Shown: positions 48,381-59,623 of the stretch, in pieces | Position numbering within the stretch: the first letter of the stretch is position 1 | Layout of the letters: every line of letters begins with the position of its first letter | DNA from: Acheta domesticus | Lineage: Eukaryota; Arthropoda; Insecta; Orthoptera; Gryllidae | Assembly (NCBI GenBank): GCA_031308135.1 | Contig: JAHLJT010002630.1 | Location: 100,313,608-100,377,607 of the forward strand | Reading direction: 5' to 3' | Length of the DNA stretch: 64,000 nucleotides | The notes under the pieces: generated by a model | Database searches by the model: none | Told to the model about the DNA's origin: nothing | Seen by the model: the letters and a program-made list of their open reading frames with translations, nothing else | Translations under genes and position numbers: made by a program

Positions 48381-49123
48381 ACCTGAATAATACCAAAGAG
48401 AACTAAAAAGAATTCTAAAAAAGGGTACCCCCGGAAAAGATGGTAAAAAGTTACCCCTCAACCAAATTACATATGAGTGGTTACACTATAATTCTAACTT
48501 AAAAATAACATTTTTGAAAGGTTTCTTGGCCCCCTTCCCACCACCCACATCCCTATACAGCCAAAAAGGTGTTTTTTAATTTCAATTTTTTTCGTCAACT
48601 TAACACTATTTTATCTCACTGAAAAAAATATGATAAATAAGAACACAATTTGTACTATCAGAAAAACATTTTTCAATATTTTCTTAGGCCCAAATTCAAA
48701 CACAAAAAAATATTTTTGAATAAAATAACAAGAAATATTTTTTACTGTCTTAGAAGCCTGGAACATGCTCGAAAAAAAATATCAGAAGTTTCTCTTAAAA
48801 CACAAATTGTTGTACAATTTTTTCAGATTTTTTCAATTGCTGGGCTGCATTAAAAAAAATAAAATCCATTTCCCGCCTTTAAAACACCTGGACATTGAAT
48901 ATACTTTGAAAAGAACAAACAGTTCTGTGCATTAATTTCAGGGTTTATTATACATTTGTACACATTATTGAAGCACCCAGCAATATTTTCACTTTGGAAT
49001 AGAGTCCCTCCTTTGGGACAAATGAAGTCCTTATTAGATGTCGCTTGAACAAGTCATACAAAGCACATCAAATTAAAAAACTAATTTTCATGAATAAACC
49101 ATAATAGCATACCGTACAATAAG

Positions 49124-49333
49124 GTGGAACATTGTATCCACAAGAAGCTCTGGAGAAATAATTTACAATTTCTTTCTACAATGACACATTTAGTTACCAA
49201 TTTCTTGAAATCCATGCCAAGAAGATTAACGAATGTCCTAAATATTTTCTGTCGGTCTGCAGCGAAACCGAAGAAAATCACTGTCAAGTCTGTTTTAGAT
49301 GTATTTAAATCTCTAGATAAAGTTACCGTATAA
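49124..49333 (+). CDS. Short open frame of unknown nature
   Basis: 69 codons ending SVLDVFKSLDKVTV. The stretch from about residue 20 has protein-like, non-repetitive composition (SMPRRLTNVLNIFCRSAAKP). No domain was recognised, no splice site supports a start, and it is not duplicated elsewhere in the window. It could be the last piece of a decayed gene or chance. It ends immediately before the CpG-rich stretch. Confidence 0.2.
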   Translation: MEHCIHKKLWRNNLQFLSTMTHLVTNFLKSMPRRLTNVLNIFCRSAAKPKKITVKSVLDVFKSLDKVTV

Positions 49334-49349
49334 ATATTTTTCAAGTGTG

Positions 49350-49780
49350 TTAGCACATTTTCCCGGCGCGCCTAAAGTTGCAGTAACGTTCGCCCAGCTG
49401 GCCGCCCTTAGTGCTCTTCCCGCCAGTTATAGGAGTTCCGTGGTGCACCAGTGTGTTATGAAGTTCGCGCGTCCCACTTACAAAACGTCGATTCCCCTCC
49501 GCCTCTGTGCTTGGACCACGCCCCCTCCCGCATTCTTCAGAGGCGTGGCCGCCGCTGCCGCCACTGTCACCGCCCCCTCCCCATCGCCCGCGAGGACAGT
49601 TGACAGAGACAGCGCGACCGCTCCGCTGTTGTCGCTTCCCACTCTTCCCTCGGCTGAGTTCTTCCTTCCCAAAAACTCTCCGACTGCCCTTTGTTCGCAC
49701 CTCTTGGCAATCACATGAGGAAGAGAGAAAGGCGACGAGCCAGCATCACACACGTTCCTTGGACACTGGATTCGGTCTCT
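49350..49780 (-). promoter_or_regulatory. CpG-rich stretch, candidate promoter of gene B
   Basis: Abrupt GC- and CpG-rich block in AT-rich surroundings. It has several GC-box-like sites (ccacgccccctcc, ggcgtggc, ccgccccctcccc) and no repeat landmarks. It lies about 3.2 kb upstream of exon 1 of gene B on the minus strand, where a promoter and non-coding first exon would be expected. Overlapping open frames on both strands are a by-product of GC content. The corresponding place upstream of gene A lies beyond the window. It could equally serve an unseen plus-strand gene. Confidence 0.45.
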
Positions 49781-49860
49781 GTGGTCCCTCTATTATCTTC
49801 GCTCTTATCATTTCACTATTACAAGCATTTTGATGTTAATGATGTAATAATTGGTAACAC

Positions 49861-50536
49861 AAAAACAGCCGGCTGAACAAAAATAAAATGTTAGAAAAGT
49901 AATTAGCGAAAACATTTAAAAAATTAGTGCAAGGAAATATTTATAAAAACTTAACCAGAATAAACTTTTTCGCAAAAAGTCTTGAGTTTTCATGTCTATA
50001 AATATTCCTTCAAGGTTTTCAAAAGTATTATACACCCTGGTATTTTGTTATATCAATTTTAAAAATTATTCAGTGGTAGAACTCGATAAGCTACCAATAA
50101 TCCATGCAACGTATACGTACCAAAACACTTTTGACTTCATATTGACAAAACATTAGAATTTAATCACAAACCAAATACATTTTCATCATTCCAATTAAAA
50201 ACCTATATTTACCAAAAAAGAAAAATTATGGTGCACTGGAGATGAAGGAAACGTGATACGAATACATGGTGGCCAATCAATACCACAGAAAATTCTGAAA
50301 AACGAAAGTCAAAAGAATTCTCGCGCGCTCTTATGAACGGCGGCCGTGCCACTGTTGATCGCCGAAACAAAGACGTTACCAACAAATCGGAAAAAAACTT
50401 CCCACTGGGCGAGGATGCATCTCTTTCTTAATTATTAACACTGCTTTTTCGGCAAACGGAAGCACTCATAAATGGATCAAAAATGATTTTTCAAATGTTG
50501 ATACGTAATATAGCAAATTTGCCATTCGCATGACAG
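49861..50536. other. Spacer, nothing recognised
   Basis: AT-rich spacer between the CpG-rich stretch and the left edge of the A copy of the duplication. The edge is near 50537 (caacgtcgattg), matching about 21099 next to gene B. Confidence 0.5.
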
Positions 50537-50772
50537 CAACGTCGATTGTTTACTAAAGATCTATTGAACACTTAATACACGTCACAGTAGAACACTGCGA
50601 GCGCGCTAGTGATCATCCAGGGTTCGCTTCACAGAAACTCCCTAATCACAGATGGAATCCTTCTGAAAGACTTCTCACAGTTCAAACACTCGAAAAGTTT
50701 CTCACCAGTGAGGGGTGCGCATGTGCTAATTCAAGCTTCTTTCTGCCTGAAGGTCTTCTCACAGATGGAACA

Positions 50773-52359
50773 CTAGAAAGGTTTCTCACCAGTGTGGGTG
50801 CGCATATGGATATCCAAGTGTTCTTTCACAGAGAAGGTCGTCTCACAGATGGAACACAGGAAAGGTTTCTCACCAGTGTGGGTGCGCATGTGGTAATTCA
50901 AGGCACCTTTCGCAGAGAAAGTCTTCTCACAGGTGCAACACTGGAAAGGTTTCTCACCAGTATCAGCGCGCATGTGAATATCCAAGTGTCCTTTCACAGT
51001 GAAGGTCTTCTCACAGATAGAACACTGGAAAGGTTTCTCACCAGTATGAGCGCGCATGTGAATATCCAAGTTTCCTTTCACAGTGAAGGTCTTCTCACAG
51101 ATGGAACACTGGAAAGGCTTCTCACCAGTGTGGATGCGCATGTGATTTTTCAAAGGTTCTTTCGCAGTGAATGTCTTCTCACAGATGGAACACTGGAAAG
51201 GTTTCTGACCAGTGTGGGTGCGCATGTGCACATCCAAATTTGATTTAAGAGTGAATGTTTTCTCACAGATAGAACAGAGGAAAGGTTTCTCACCAGTGTG
51301 GGTACGCATGTGAGTTTTCAAGTGTCCTTTCACAGTGAAGGTCTTCTCACAAATGGAACACTGAAAAGGTTTCTCACCAGTATGGGTGCGCATGTGGTAT
51401 TTCAAACCTTTCTTTTGCAGTGAAGGTCTTCTCACAGATGCAACATTGGAAAGGTTTCTCACCAGTGTGGGTGCGCATGTGGTTATCCAAGTGTCGTTTC
51501 ACAGTGAAGGTCTTCTCACAGATGCAACACTGGTAAGGTTTCTCAACAGTGTGGGTGCGCATGTGATATTTCAAACCTTCTTTTGCAGTGAAGGTCTTCT
51601 CACAGATGCAACACTGGAAAGGTTTCTCACCAGTGTGGGTGCGCATGTGGTTATCCAAGTGTCCTTTCACAGTGAAAGTCTTCTCACAGATGCAACACTC
51701 GAAAGGTTTCTCACTAGTGTGAATGCGCATGTGCACATACAAATTTGATTTATGAGTGAAAGTTTTCTCACAGATGGAACACTGGAAAGGTTTCTCACCA
51801 GTGTGGGTGCGCATGTGGTTATTCAAGTGTCCTTTCACAGTGAAGGTCTTCTCACAGATGGAACACAGGAAAGGTTTCTCACCAGTGTGGGTGCGCATGT
51901 GGTATTTCAAACTTTCTTTTGCAGTAAAGGTCTTCTCACAGATGCAACACTGGAAAGGTTTCTCACCTGTGTGAGTTAACATGTGCTTATTCAAGGTTCC
52001 TTTCAGAGCGAAGGTTTTCTTACAAATGGAACAATGAAAAGGCTTCTGTCCTGTGTGGGTACGCATGTGATTGTCCAAGTGCCCTTTCCGAGTGAAGATC
52101 TTCTCACAGATGGAACACTGGAAAGGGCTCTCACTAGTGTGTGTACCCTTGTGCTTGTGAAACATCTCCTCTGTCCTCAGTGTCATCTCACAGATGGAAC
52201 ACTTGAATCGTTTTTCAGTGTGGATGCGCCTGGTTGGGTCGGAGGGCTTGAGGTGCGTGTTCTGGTCATCGTAGCGCAAGCTAGTCTTACGTATGCAATC
52301 CTCGTCCGTCCTTGGGCTCTGTGGCATTGTGCTGGGTGTCACTGATGTCAAACGACTAT
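50773..52359 (-). pseudogene. C2H2 zinc-finger gene A, exon 4, damaged
   Basis: Finger exon of paralog A. The acceptor ttgttgacag is at 52360 onward and the first codon is completed by the G of exon 3, as in gene B. Nine intact C2H2 fingers and part of a tenth are in frame. An extra T near 51405 (aaacctttc versus aaaccttc in its own repeat at about 51570) then shifts the frame, ending at 51374. The array continues in the shifted frame through about seven more fingers. One has lost its last His (HMRAD instead of HMRTH, about 50970), and a CAG to TAG change stops it at 50773-50775. Joined to exons 1-3 the readable product would be 385 residues. It may be a truncated nine-finger protein or a pseudogene; an assembly error at the T-run must be excluded. 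Confidence 0.88.
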
Positions 52360-52689
52360 CTGTCAACAAAAAACCCTTTGTAACAGACGAATTCAGAAGC
52401 TGGCTAGCAACAAACGATTGATGCCTAACAACAATAAACCGTTTGTTGACAAAAACATACAACGCATTTGCAATACTCTGTTCCAAGGGACATGAAACTT
52501 TTTTTTTAATTTTGCAATTTGTAGAGGCTGAATATTGAGAACTTTAATGGCATTTTTTCCTCGTAGTTAATCTGAACTGAAGGCAGAGTTAATGCTTCGC
52601 GATTCTTGCTAAGAATAATTGTTTTCCAGATTTTAACTGAAGAAAATTCTACTTGAATGTCCTAAGAGATGAAGGCTTTGACAGCCCAA

Positions 52690-53330
52690 ACCACCTATGG
52701 AGAGGAAGGGAACTCGGCGTCCTAGGCTATTGATTCACCGCCAAATAACACTAGTGCTAGATAATATCTCCCATTATTTATTTATTTGTAATTTTTGAAA
52801 ATTCAATGAGACCAACTAAAATGAGACCCCGAAAATTCAGTGAGACCACGAAAAGGAGACCCGCGCCATTCATTTAAGCGTCCCTTCTATTCGAGAAAAA
52901 ATTGGAGCGGTATTTGAGAAGATATATTTTCATTTATTGCATTAATTTCCTGCACAGATAATGAGAAAACTAAAAAATTGTACATGACATCTTTATAGAT
53001 GTGATTTTTTCAACACGGTAAGGCAAAAATATCTTCAATTTTGTAGTTTTAAAATGTCAACTTTTTGCAGTTTTCAAAAGAACTAAGTTCGCAGAAAATA
53101 TGTTGGGTGAGTTAAATTGTTAACGAAAATCAATAGGTTTTGGTGCCCAGGACCTACGTAATAACATCGCGCGGAAAATATTTAACGAAATCAAGTTGTT
53201 TTAAAAAGTTCCGAGATTTGACATTTGTTTTGTGTTGAAAGTTTTTGGATATCACGTCGTGAACAATGAACACGTCAGGCGTAAGACGTGAAACTTTAAA
53301 CAAAGAGAACTTGGGAGATCCAGATGCGCG
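52690..53330 (-). repeat. R-like diverged fragment and spacer
   Basis: After the paralogous intron ends at about 52690 the sequence is AT-rich and weakly R-like in reverse ('cttcaattttgtagttttaa', 'acatcttta'). No coding content was recognised. Confidence 0.35.
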
Positions 53331-53965
53331 CCATGTGAGTTGAGAACGATGCATTGGGTTACGTGAGCGTCATCGGCAGACAATGCACGCGCGATAGCAG
53401 ACAATGGATCAATGAAGATCTAAAAGCTCAGTCGGACGTTATTCTTGCAATCCAACCGTCCGAGATCAAGCAAGTGTTAGGATATGCGACCTCTCGTGCT
53501 CTGTGTACTAAGAAGACAGTCTAGTCAGTCGAAAGGACCCGGCTCTAAAGGCCGCTCTCCTAAACTTTAGCTCTCAAAGAATGGCTCTGAATCCAGTTTC
53601 CCACGCGCGGACGAAACACATCGATGTTCATCACCACTTCGAGACGTCGTGGAGTCAGGAGCATTGAAATTGGTGCATCTCGCATCTATAGAGATGTCGG
53701 CAGATATCCATACGAAACGACTGACCAAACACGAGCACTGCGTTTAACCCTTGGGGAATGTCATGAAGATATAATTACAGACCCGGAGGTCGTCTCGATG
53801 TATTGGAAGTATTGGAATTCCAGTCGGATCTCCAGCTGCATGGGTGGTTCCCTAGCGCCATGCGAAGTATATTCTGTATTTTCGTGTTGCTCTGCAACCG
53901 TAGATGTCTTTTTCTTGTTTTGTAAGTTATTATACACGTGTGAATTGTTTCTGTGTGACCATTGA
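53330..53965 (+). pseudogene. Copia-type LTR retrotransposon relic, internally deleted
   Basis: Plus-strand text begins with a Gag-like stretch (EDLKAQSDVILAIQPSEIKQ). A few dozen codons later it jumps to the C-terminal RNase H end: NPVSHARTKHIDVHHHF, then after a frame change ESGALKLVHLASIEMSADI and TKRLTKHEH. This fits copia RNase H (H.RTKHIDI..HF, ADI.TK). Nearly all of Pol is missing, so an internal deletion joined the two ends. The sequence after about 53760 may be the 3' LTR; I could not define its limits. Confidence 0.75.
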
Positions 53966-54182
53966 TTTTCGTTAAGTATTTAACTTCAGCCAACAAAATA
54001 GACGCAGCAGCCATATTTTTATCAGCCCTAAGATACATATGAGAAGAAAATTTAAGATACATTCGAAGCAGTTTGTGACAAAAAATTGTTTAAAAAATTC
54101 AAATTCTTTATTTGGCGGAAAATTACATCAAAAGCATTTTTGCTTTCACAGCACTAGCATTTAATTATTCTGCTTGTGCACT

Positions 54183-54520
54183 ATGCGAGAAAGTAAAATA
54201 ATAGAAAATCAATAAATAATACGATCCGTTGGGGGCGGCGGCTGCGGCGGCGAAATTTAGCTCCAAAAATACATCGTATGCTTACAAGGAAAACCCGCTA
54301 AGTCCATTTCAAGCGAATATCACTTGCTGAGACGTCTCATTACATAATTTTTGGCTCTACAATCTGGAGAACCCGCTTAGTGATATCTTTATTAATTCCT
54401 TAGATATAAACCAAAGGAAATATATGCGAGAAAGTAAAATAATAAAAGGTAATAAATGATACGAACTATCGGCGGCGGGGGCAGCGACGGCGACATACAG
54501 CTCGAAAAATATATAATAGT
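54183..54520. repeat. Direct duplication with GGCGGC cores
   Basis: Two diverged copies, about 245 bp apart, of 'tgcgagaaagtaaaataata' followed by a triplet-like GGCGGC core and 'agctcgaaaaatat' or a variant. No coding content. Confidence 0.65.
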
Positions 54521-54821
54521 TGAAATTTCTGGATAAGAAGAATCAACCACAATTGTAGGTTTTAAAAAATGTTACTTGATACACAATGGTACAGATTAGA
54601 GAGAAAACACACACAAAGATTAGAGAGATAATGGGAAATAAGCTTTCTTATTCAATGCTCGTGCTCAATCTTCTGGAAAAAACAAATCAAACGGTTTGCC
54701 CCATAGCTTAGGAAATCTGGCAAATTAATTTTGAGCACTCTCACTATGTGACGAATGTGATCGCTACGTTCCCTCACAAGTACAGAATTCGTAATTCCGC
54801 TGGTTATTTACGTGTTTCTGG

Positions 54822-55595
54822 CAGTGGCGTAGCGTGACTCACACGTTTGGGGATGCTCAACAATAACACACAAAATGTCACTATCAACTACTTCATCTAA
54901 CAGGCGAACGCAACACAAGGCAGATACACTGGGTCTACTTCCGCGATCTCGATTGCTTACGACGGTGTAGGCGCTTCCCACAAAATCCTCACAGCAGTCA
55001 GGGCTGCCGATGTCTTGAAAGCAAATTATACAATGGCTCAGCTTTAATTCTTATACGCGAATGGCAATAAGACCATTTGTTAATTTATACATTGCAGACT
55101 TAAATAATATGTAATCTATTTGAGAGAAAATACAATTTCTTGGATATTAATTAAGAAATAGTAGTCAGGCATTATTTCTACAGTTTGTACCCATGACCAA
55201 GCGGGGACTCCCGAGTGAGAGAGAGAAAGATAATTTACTGACCGCCTGAAGTGTGCTGCGCTCTCGTGCACAAACGAGCTTCTTTCCGCAGTAGACGCTA
55301 GCGTAAAGCAGTCGGGTTTCTCTGGGCCAGGGGCGAAGAGGGGAGAGGGGAACCTCGCCATCTGCGCATGCGTCATTGCTCGTCGTAATCTGGCAGCAGA
55401 CGCTAGAAGTATTTTAGCTTCCAAGCAGAGGCCAGCTTCAACAGCCCGCCGAATTCAATCATAGGAAATCAATTTCAAATTAATACAAAACGTGTTTCGC
55501 TCAACAGACCACTTGTAAGATTATCAATACAGTATTTAAGGTTCTTATACATGGGGATGCTCAGCATCTCAGCGTCCCCTGACGCTACGCCACTG
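54822..55595. mobile_element. Non-autonomous hAT-type element, 774 bp
   Basis: Terminal repeats CAGTGGCGTAGCGT and ACGCTACGCCACTG, flanked by the exact 8-bp duplication GTTTCTGG (54814-54821 and 55596-55603). The single target is kept in gene B at 23840-23847 and in the inverted copy near 16430. The first eight terminal bases equal those of the hAT at 2930-6120, so a related transposase could have moved it. The 102-codon minus frame inside is GC-driven and has no domain. Confidence 0.93.
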
Positions 55596-55824
55596 GTTTC
55601 TGGGTGCTTCAGGGGCGCCGTCGGACCCGTGTAATTGTGAAAGAACTATCGGCTGCTTTCCAGGATCTGCAGGGCCTCGCAGACGGCTTTGTTTTCAAAT
55701 CGACAGGGAAATATTAACACGTTTCTTTGTGTGCAACTCAGGCATGATTTTTACCGAGTACTGTACCCACGTTCCGAATGGTTTGTAACCTGGGAAACAA
55801 ACTAAAGATATGCCATTCACTTAC

Positions 55825-55897
55825 CTGAGAAACATAAAGCGAACTCTTGTTTTACTGCATCAGCAGAAGCACTACTAGAGCAGGATGAAAGAGGCTC
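55825..55897 (-). CDS. C2H2 zinc-finger gene A, exon 3
   Basis: 73-bp minus-strand exon, acceptor ctgcag and donor TCAG/GTAAGT, both intact. It reads EPLSSCSSSASADAVKQEF and ends with one base that exon 4 completes to Asp. Same size, phase and flanks as 24074-24146. Splicing signals survive although exon 4 is damaged. Confidence 0.83.
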
Positions 55898-56470
55898 CTG
55901 CAGACAAAAGGAATAGTGAATAATCTCTCCGTGCAATAAGATATTTTGTTGGGAAATTTTAAATTTCATTTGGAATTGTTAATGTAATTTTTAACAATTT
56001 TAGTAAGCCATGTTCTCCTTTAATGATTTCTACTGCTGCACTTAAAATTATCATTGCAAGGAAATACTTGGTTATCCTTCACTTGATGCCAATAACACAG
56101 GCAATGAATATTTTTTTGATGTATGAGAAACGAAAATACTGATCTTTATTGGATTTTGTAGTGATATACATGAAAATGACCACAAAATCTGTACTAATAA
56201 AAGTTAATTCATCGAGATGTAACGGATATCGATATCACAAATAGTGGATCGAAAGTTTTACAGGCTCTCCACTACATGTTTGTCATGCAGTCCTCGCTAA
56301 GTTTGGTAGAAATTAATAGAACACAAATTCGGAATATAAATAATTGAAATAATCTATTGGTAGATGCACCAATACATCAGCCTATCGCCAAGAGAAGATT
56401 ACTTGCTAATATATTCCGCCAGAGGTCTACAGCGATGCACAACTGCTACCTAATAGTTGGCACCTAATAC

Positions 56471-57140
56471 GAGGGTGGTACCAAAAGGAAGTTTGCCATA
56501 TTTTTTACAAATAGAAAACATTTTTTATTGTTATTAATTTATACATCGTTTTAAAGCTTACGTTGTTGTCTATTTTTAAACATAGTCTTCATTTTTTTCG
56601 ACACACTTTTGAAGACGGTGCTCCAGCTTTTGTATTCATAAGTGGAAGAGTCTCCCGCCAATCCGTGGGTCCTCTGGTCGGACTTCATCGTCGCTCTTGA
56701 AGCGTTTGCCACGCAAGTGTTCCTTTAGCTTGGGGACGAGGTGATAATCGCTGGGGGCTAAGTCCGGCCTGTATGGGAGATGGGGTATAACGGTCCACCC
56801 AAATTTCTTCAAAAGCTCCTGTGTTGGACAAGCGACGTGGAGTCGAGCGTTGTCGTGAAGAAGCGCTACTCCCTCCGTCAGTCGTCCTCTCCGGTGATTC
56901 TGGATTGCGGTAACTTCCTTGCGTGGAGAAACCGGATTACTGCTCGAACCTCGCACTTGGCGGGAGCGGCGATCGACACTTCCATCGCTGCCAAGCGAAC
57001 ACTGAGCGACAGTAGCGAATCACGGATGGGCGAGCTCGAGAGTGGGGGAACCACTGCGCACGGCACTGTTGTCGGATTTAGCCTAGACCTTCCGTCGAAG
57101 CTGTAGCTCAGGGGGAACCTTACTTTTGGTACAACCCTCG
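56471..57140 (-). mobile_element. Internally deleted mariner, 670 bp
   Basis: Terminal repeats CGAGGGTGGTACCAAAAGGA and the reverse complement of its right version, flanked by TA (56469-56470 and 57141-57142). The empty site is at about 26092-26093 in paralog B. The minus frame at 56636-56956 keeps the transposase end: LLHDNARLHVACPTQELL, then HLPYRPDLAPSDYHLVPKL. The length is about half of a full mariner, so the N-terminal half is deleted. Confidence 0.93.
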
Positions 57141-57419
57141 TATATTCCTCTTGAGGTAAGTAGACGTGCAGAAGAACTGGTACACAACGGATTTGCTAGA
57201 GGCCAGTAACAATGAGTAAAATTAACATTTTCAATCGAATAGCAATGTACTGTGAAATGAAATAATTGTAGTACTTTATTAAAATGTGAATCAATTACAT
57301 TAACATTGATAGAAAATTCATCTTTCTCCTCTCTCGCAAGGATCGGTTATGAAGCCCGGGTAAAGCAGGGCATTTCTTCCTAACTCAATATTACCTGCTC
57401 GATCTCGTTCCACTAGACG

Positions 57420-57726
57420 CCGCGAATTTGAAAAACGTTCTTCAAAATTGGGGGTACTTTACATGAAGCCCCCTGGACATTATCAAATTTTTTCTCAAAA
57501 ACCGCATCCAATTTTTTCTTTTACCTTCTGGTAGGGATAATACTAAATGTACGCTGTGAGATAACATAACCCCATATTGCTCTATTCTTTTGTTTTTCAG
57601 AAATTACAAAAAAGTAATTTTTTGGACTTGTCTCCCACGTCAGAAATATTTATACTGGCGGCGATTTGTTTACATTACACATTATTATATTTATGAGTAC
57701 ATGTGATTTAAATAATGTCATACAAA
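57420..57726 (+). repeat. R-family fragment shared with paralog B
   Basis: Collinear with 26390-27150 after removing the 469-bp insertion there. Contains 'gaagccccctggacattatc' and one module motif. Confidence 0.75.
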
Positions 57727-58330
57727 TACAATGTTGGATTATGGATCTATTATACACCAATCAGCTACTTCACCTATACTAAAAACATTAAACAGCCTGA
57801 TGATAGGAACAATAATCCCCAAAACTGTTACACAGGAAGATTATGAAATAAATTAAGGTTACAAAAATTTGTCCGACTATAAATATGGACCCTAATCCTT
57901 CACACTACATGAAAACATTAAACTCAATACATTCCTCAGGTCACAGATTACCACTGAATACTTTTCGAACTAGTTCGGGCTGCAGTGTACACGCAGAGAC
58001 CAACAGTGAACCTAAGAACAGCGAAGGAGAAAACTACATTTTACGTATACACATGAATAAAATTTCATCTCACCCAAACAACACAATCTAAAACGATATA
58101 TTTATTAATAACAGAAAACGAAGAAATTTCTTAAAGCACTATTGCACACCTTCAAGAACTTGATTTTCCTTCTTTAAAAATAAATACAAATCTCATCAAA
58201 GACACTAATGATACTGTGTATCATCAATAACTAATCATCATATCTTAATAGATCGCCTAGTGTATTCAGAGCTACATACAACATATTTCCTTCCAAATTG
58301 TCTTTCTAAATTTTTAACGAAAACATCTCC
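57727..58330 (+). pseudogene. I-like LINE relic in gene A intron
   Basis: Reverse-transcriptase thumb region: LDYGSIIY, then MKTLNSIHSSGHRLPLNTF and CSVHAETNSEPKNSE, typical of I/R1-type LINEs. It then joins RNase H-proximal and terminal pieces also found at 39013 and 41520. Gene B retains different segments of the same insertion, so each paralog lost different parts. Confidence 0.65.
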
Positions 58331-59044
58331 TATTTATAACGTCCTCAGCTTATAATTTTTAAAGGTTATAAAATTATATGATAAAAGTTTAGAACAAATT
58401 GTCACTAACGACCTTTTAGTTTATGGAACCAGAAAAATAAAGCTTATTACAAAAACGCCTTTAGACTTGAAAGTGTTATTAAACATAAAAAACGTACATA
58501 TCGATATATCAAAATATTAAAGATTTAGGATTTCTAATCAAATTAAGTTTCTGTTTTCATATAGTTCATGGTGCATTCAAAAGCAAATGTTGTTACATTC
58601 CTTCAGTGAGGGTAACCCCTTCCCTTTCTTTTTAAACTCCACACCCAAGAATGGCATAATGGCCATGACAATTTAGAAGCAGGAAGGTAGCTTTCCTTAA
58701 CAAGCTGTTATTTGCAAAAGGCTATCCAGAATCACCTTCCAAAGCATAAACATTATTAAATCCAATTCACCATAAAATTCAGTTTTCCTTTTGGCACAAC
58801 ACATTAGACATTTCTGTGGAACTTTGAATTTTCTCCTGCTACCACAGGAATTCAACCGAGGTACTTAAGAACTAAAACTTCACACACCATCACCCATCTC
58901 TCAACACGTTTCAATGCTGAAAAAAATCTGCACCTTCATAATAGTGGCTACTTCTTCAAACCCCAATAATGTCACATCAATTACATTCCATTTTTCACAA
59001 GACAATGCCGCTAAGATTATGCCACTAACGCAAATACTACTCAC

Positions 59045-59095
59045 AAAAGCATTCCAGCAACCATCTTCATTCACATCATCCGGTTCTTCTTTCAC
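59045..59095 (-). CDS. C2H2 zinc-finger gene A, exon 2
   Basis: 51-bp exon, acceptor cctctag and donor TTT/GTGAGT, encoding VKEEPDDVNEDGCWNAF in phase 0. One residue differs from gene B. Confidence 0.84.
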
Positions 59096-59290
59096 CTAGA
59101 GGTAACACAAACGCAATCATTAATAGCAAGCATAACTTTAACGCATGCTCCACTGAGAAAATCCATAACAATCGAGTTTCAGCATCATTAATTACGGGTT
59201 CATTATGCATTACCATATATCATAGGAATTCTTAAGAAGTGACAAATCACATTCCAACATTACTATGCCTAATTTATAGAACATGCTTAC

Positions 59291-59338
59291 CGCTTCTATT
59301 TTAATAATGCTTTCTGTTAATATATTAATCTCTTCCAT
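59291..59338 (-). CDS. C2H2 zinc-finger gene A, exon 1
   Basis: 48-bp exon from ATG to donor GCG/GTAAGC, encoding MEEINILTESIIKIEA (one residue different from gene B). A MITE sits 32 bp upstream of the ATG (59371-59623). The insertion removed the in-frame TGA present in gene B, so the frame is now open into the MITE and could add about 24 N-terminal residues if translated from there. Confidence 0.8.
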
Positions 59339-59370
59339 AACTAATACAGCCAGATCACAAATCACAAGTA

Positions 59371-59623
59371 TACTGCGATTTTTGTAGGAAGAGCTCTCAA
59401 GATAACTCAAATCCCATCTTCGCGATGGAATATGTCACAGCATTTCGTATCATTCACAGTTGTTCCGCTAGATTTCGCACGATCGCGACCGTATGAAGCA
59501 GTGCTTGCGATCATGCGACTTCTACCGGCAAGACCGAGAAAAGACGCGAAATGCCGTGACATATTCCATCGCGAAGATGGGATTTGAGTTATCTTGAGAG
59601 CTCTTCCTACAAAAATCGCAGTA
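59371..59623. mobile_element. TACTGCG MITE, copy 3, 253 bp
   Basis: Near-perfect palindrome flanked by TA (59369-59370 and 59624-59625). Gene B has the unoccupied site at about 46158 (acaagtcaacaaat). Exactly the same length as copy 2. Confidence 0.93.

Noticed and set aside
49347..49876. Several overlapping frames on both strands of the CpG-rich block
   Set aside because: High GC content suppresses stops; no domain or consistent frame.
55116..55424. 102-codon minus frame
   Set aside because: Internal to the 774-bp hAT-type element; no transposase motif, open because of GC content.
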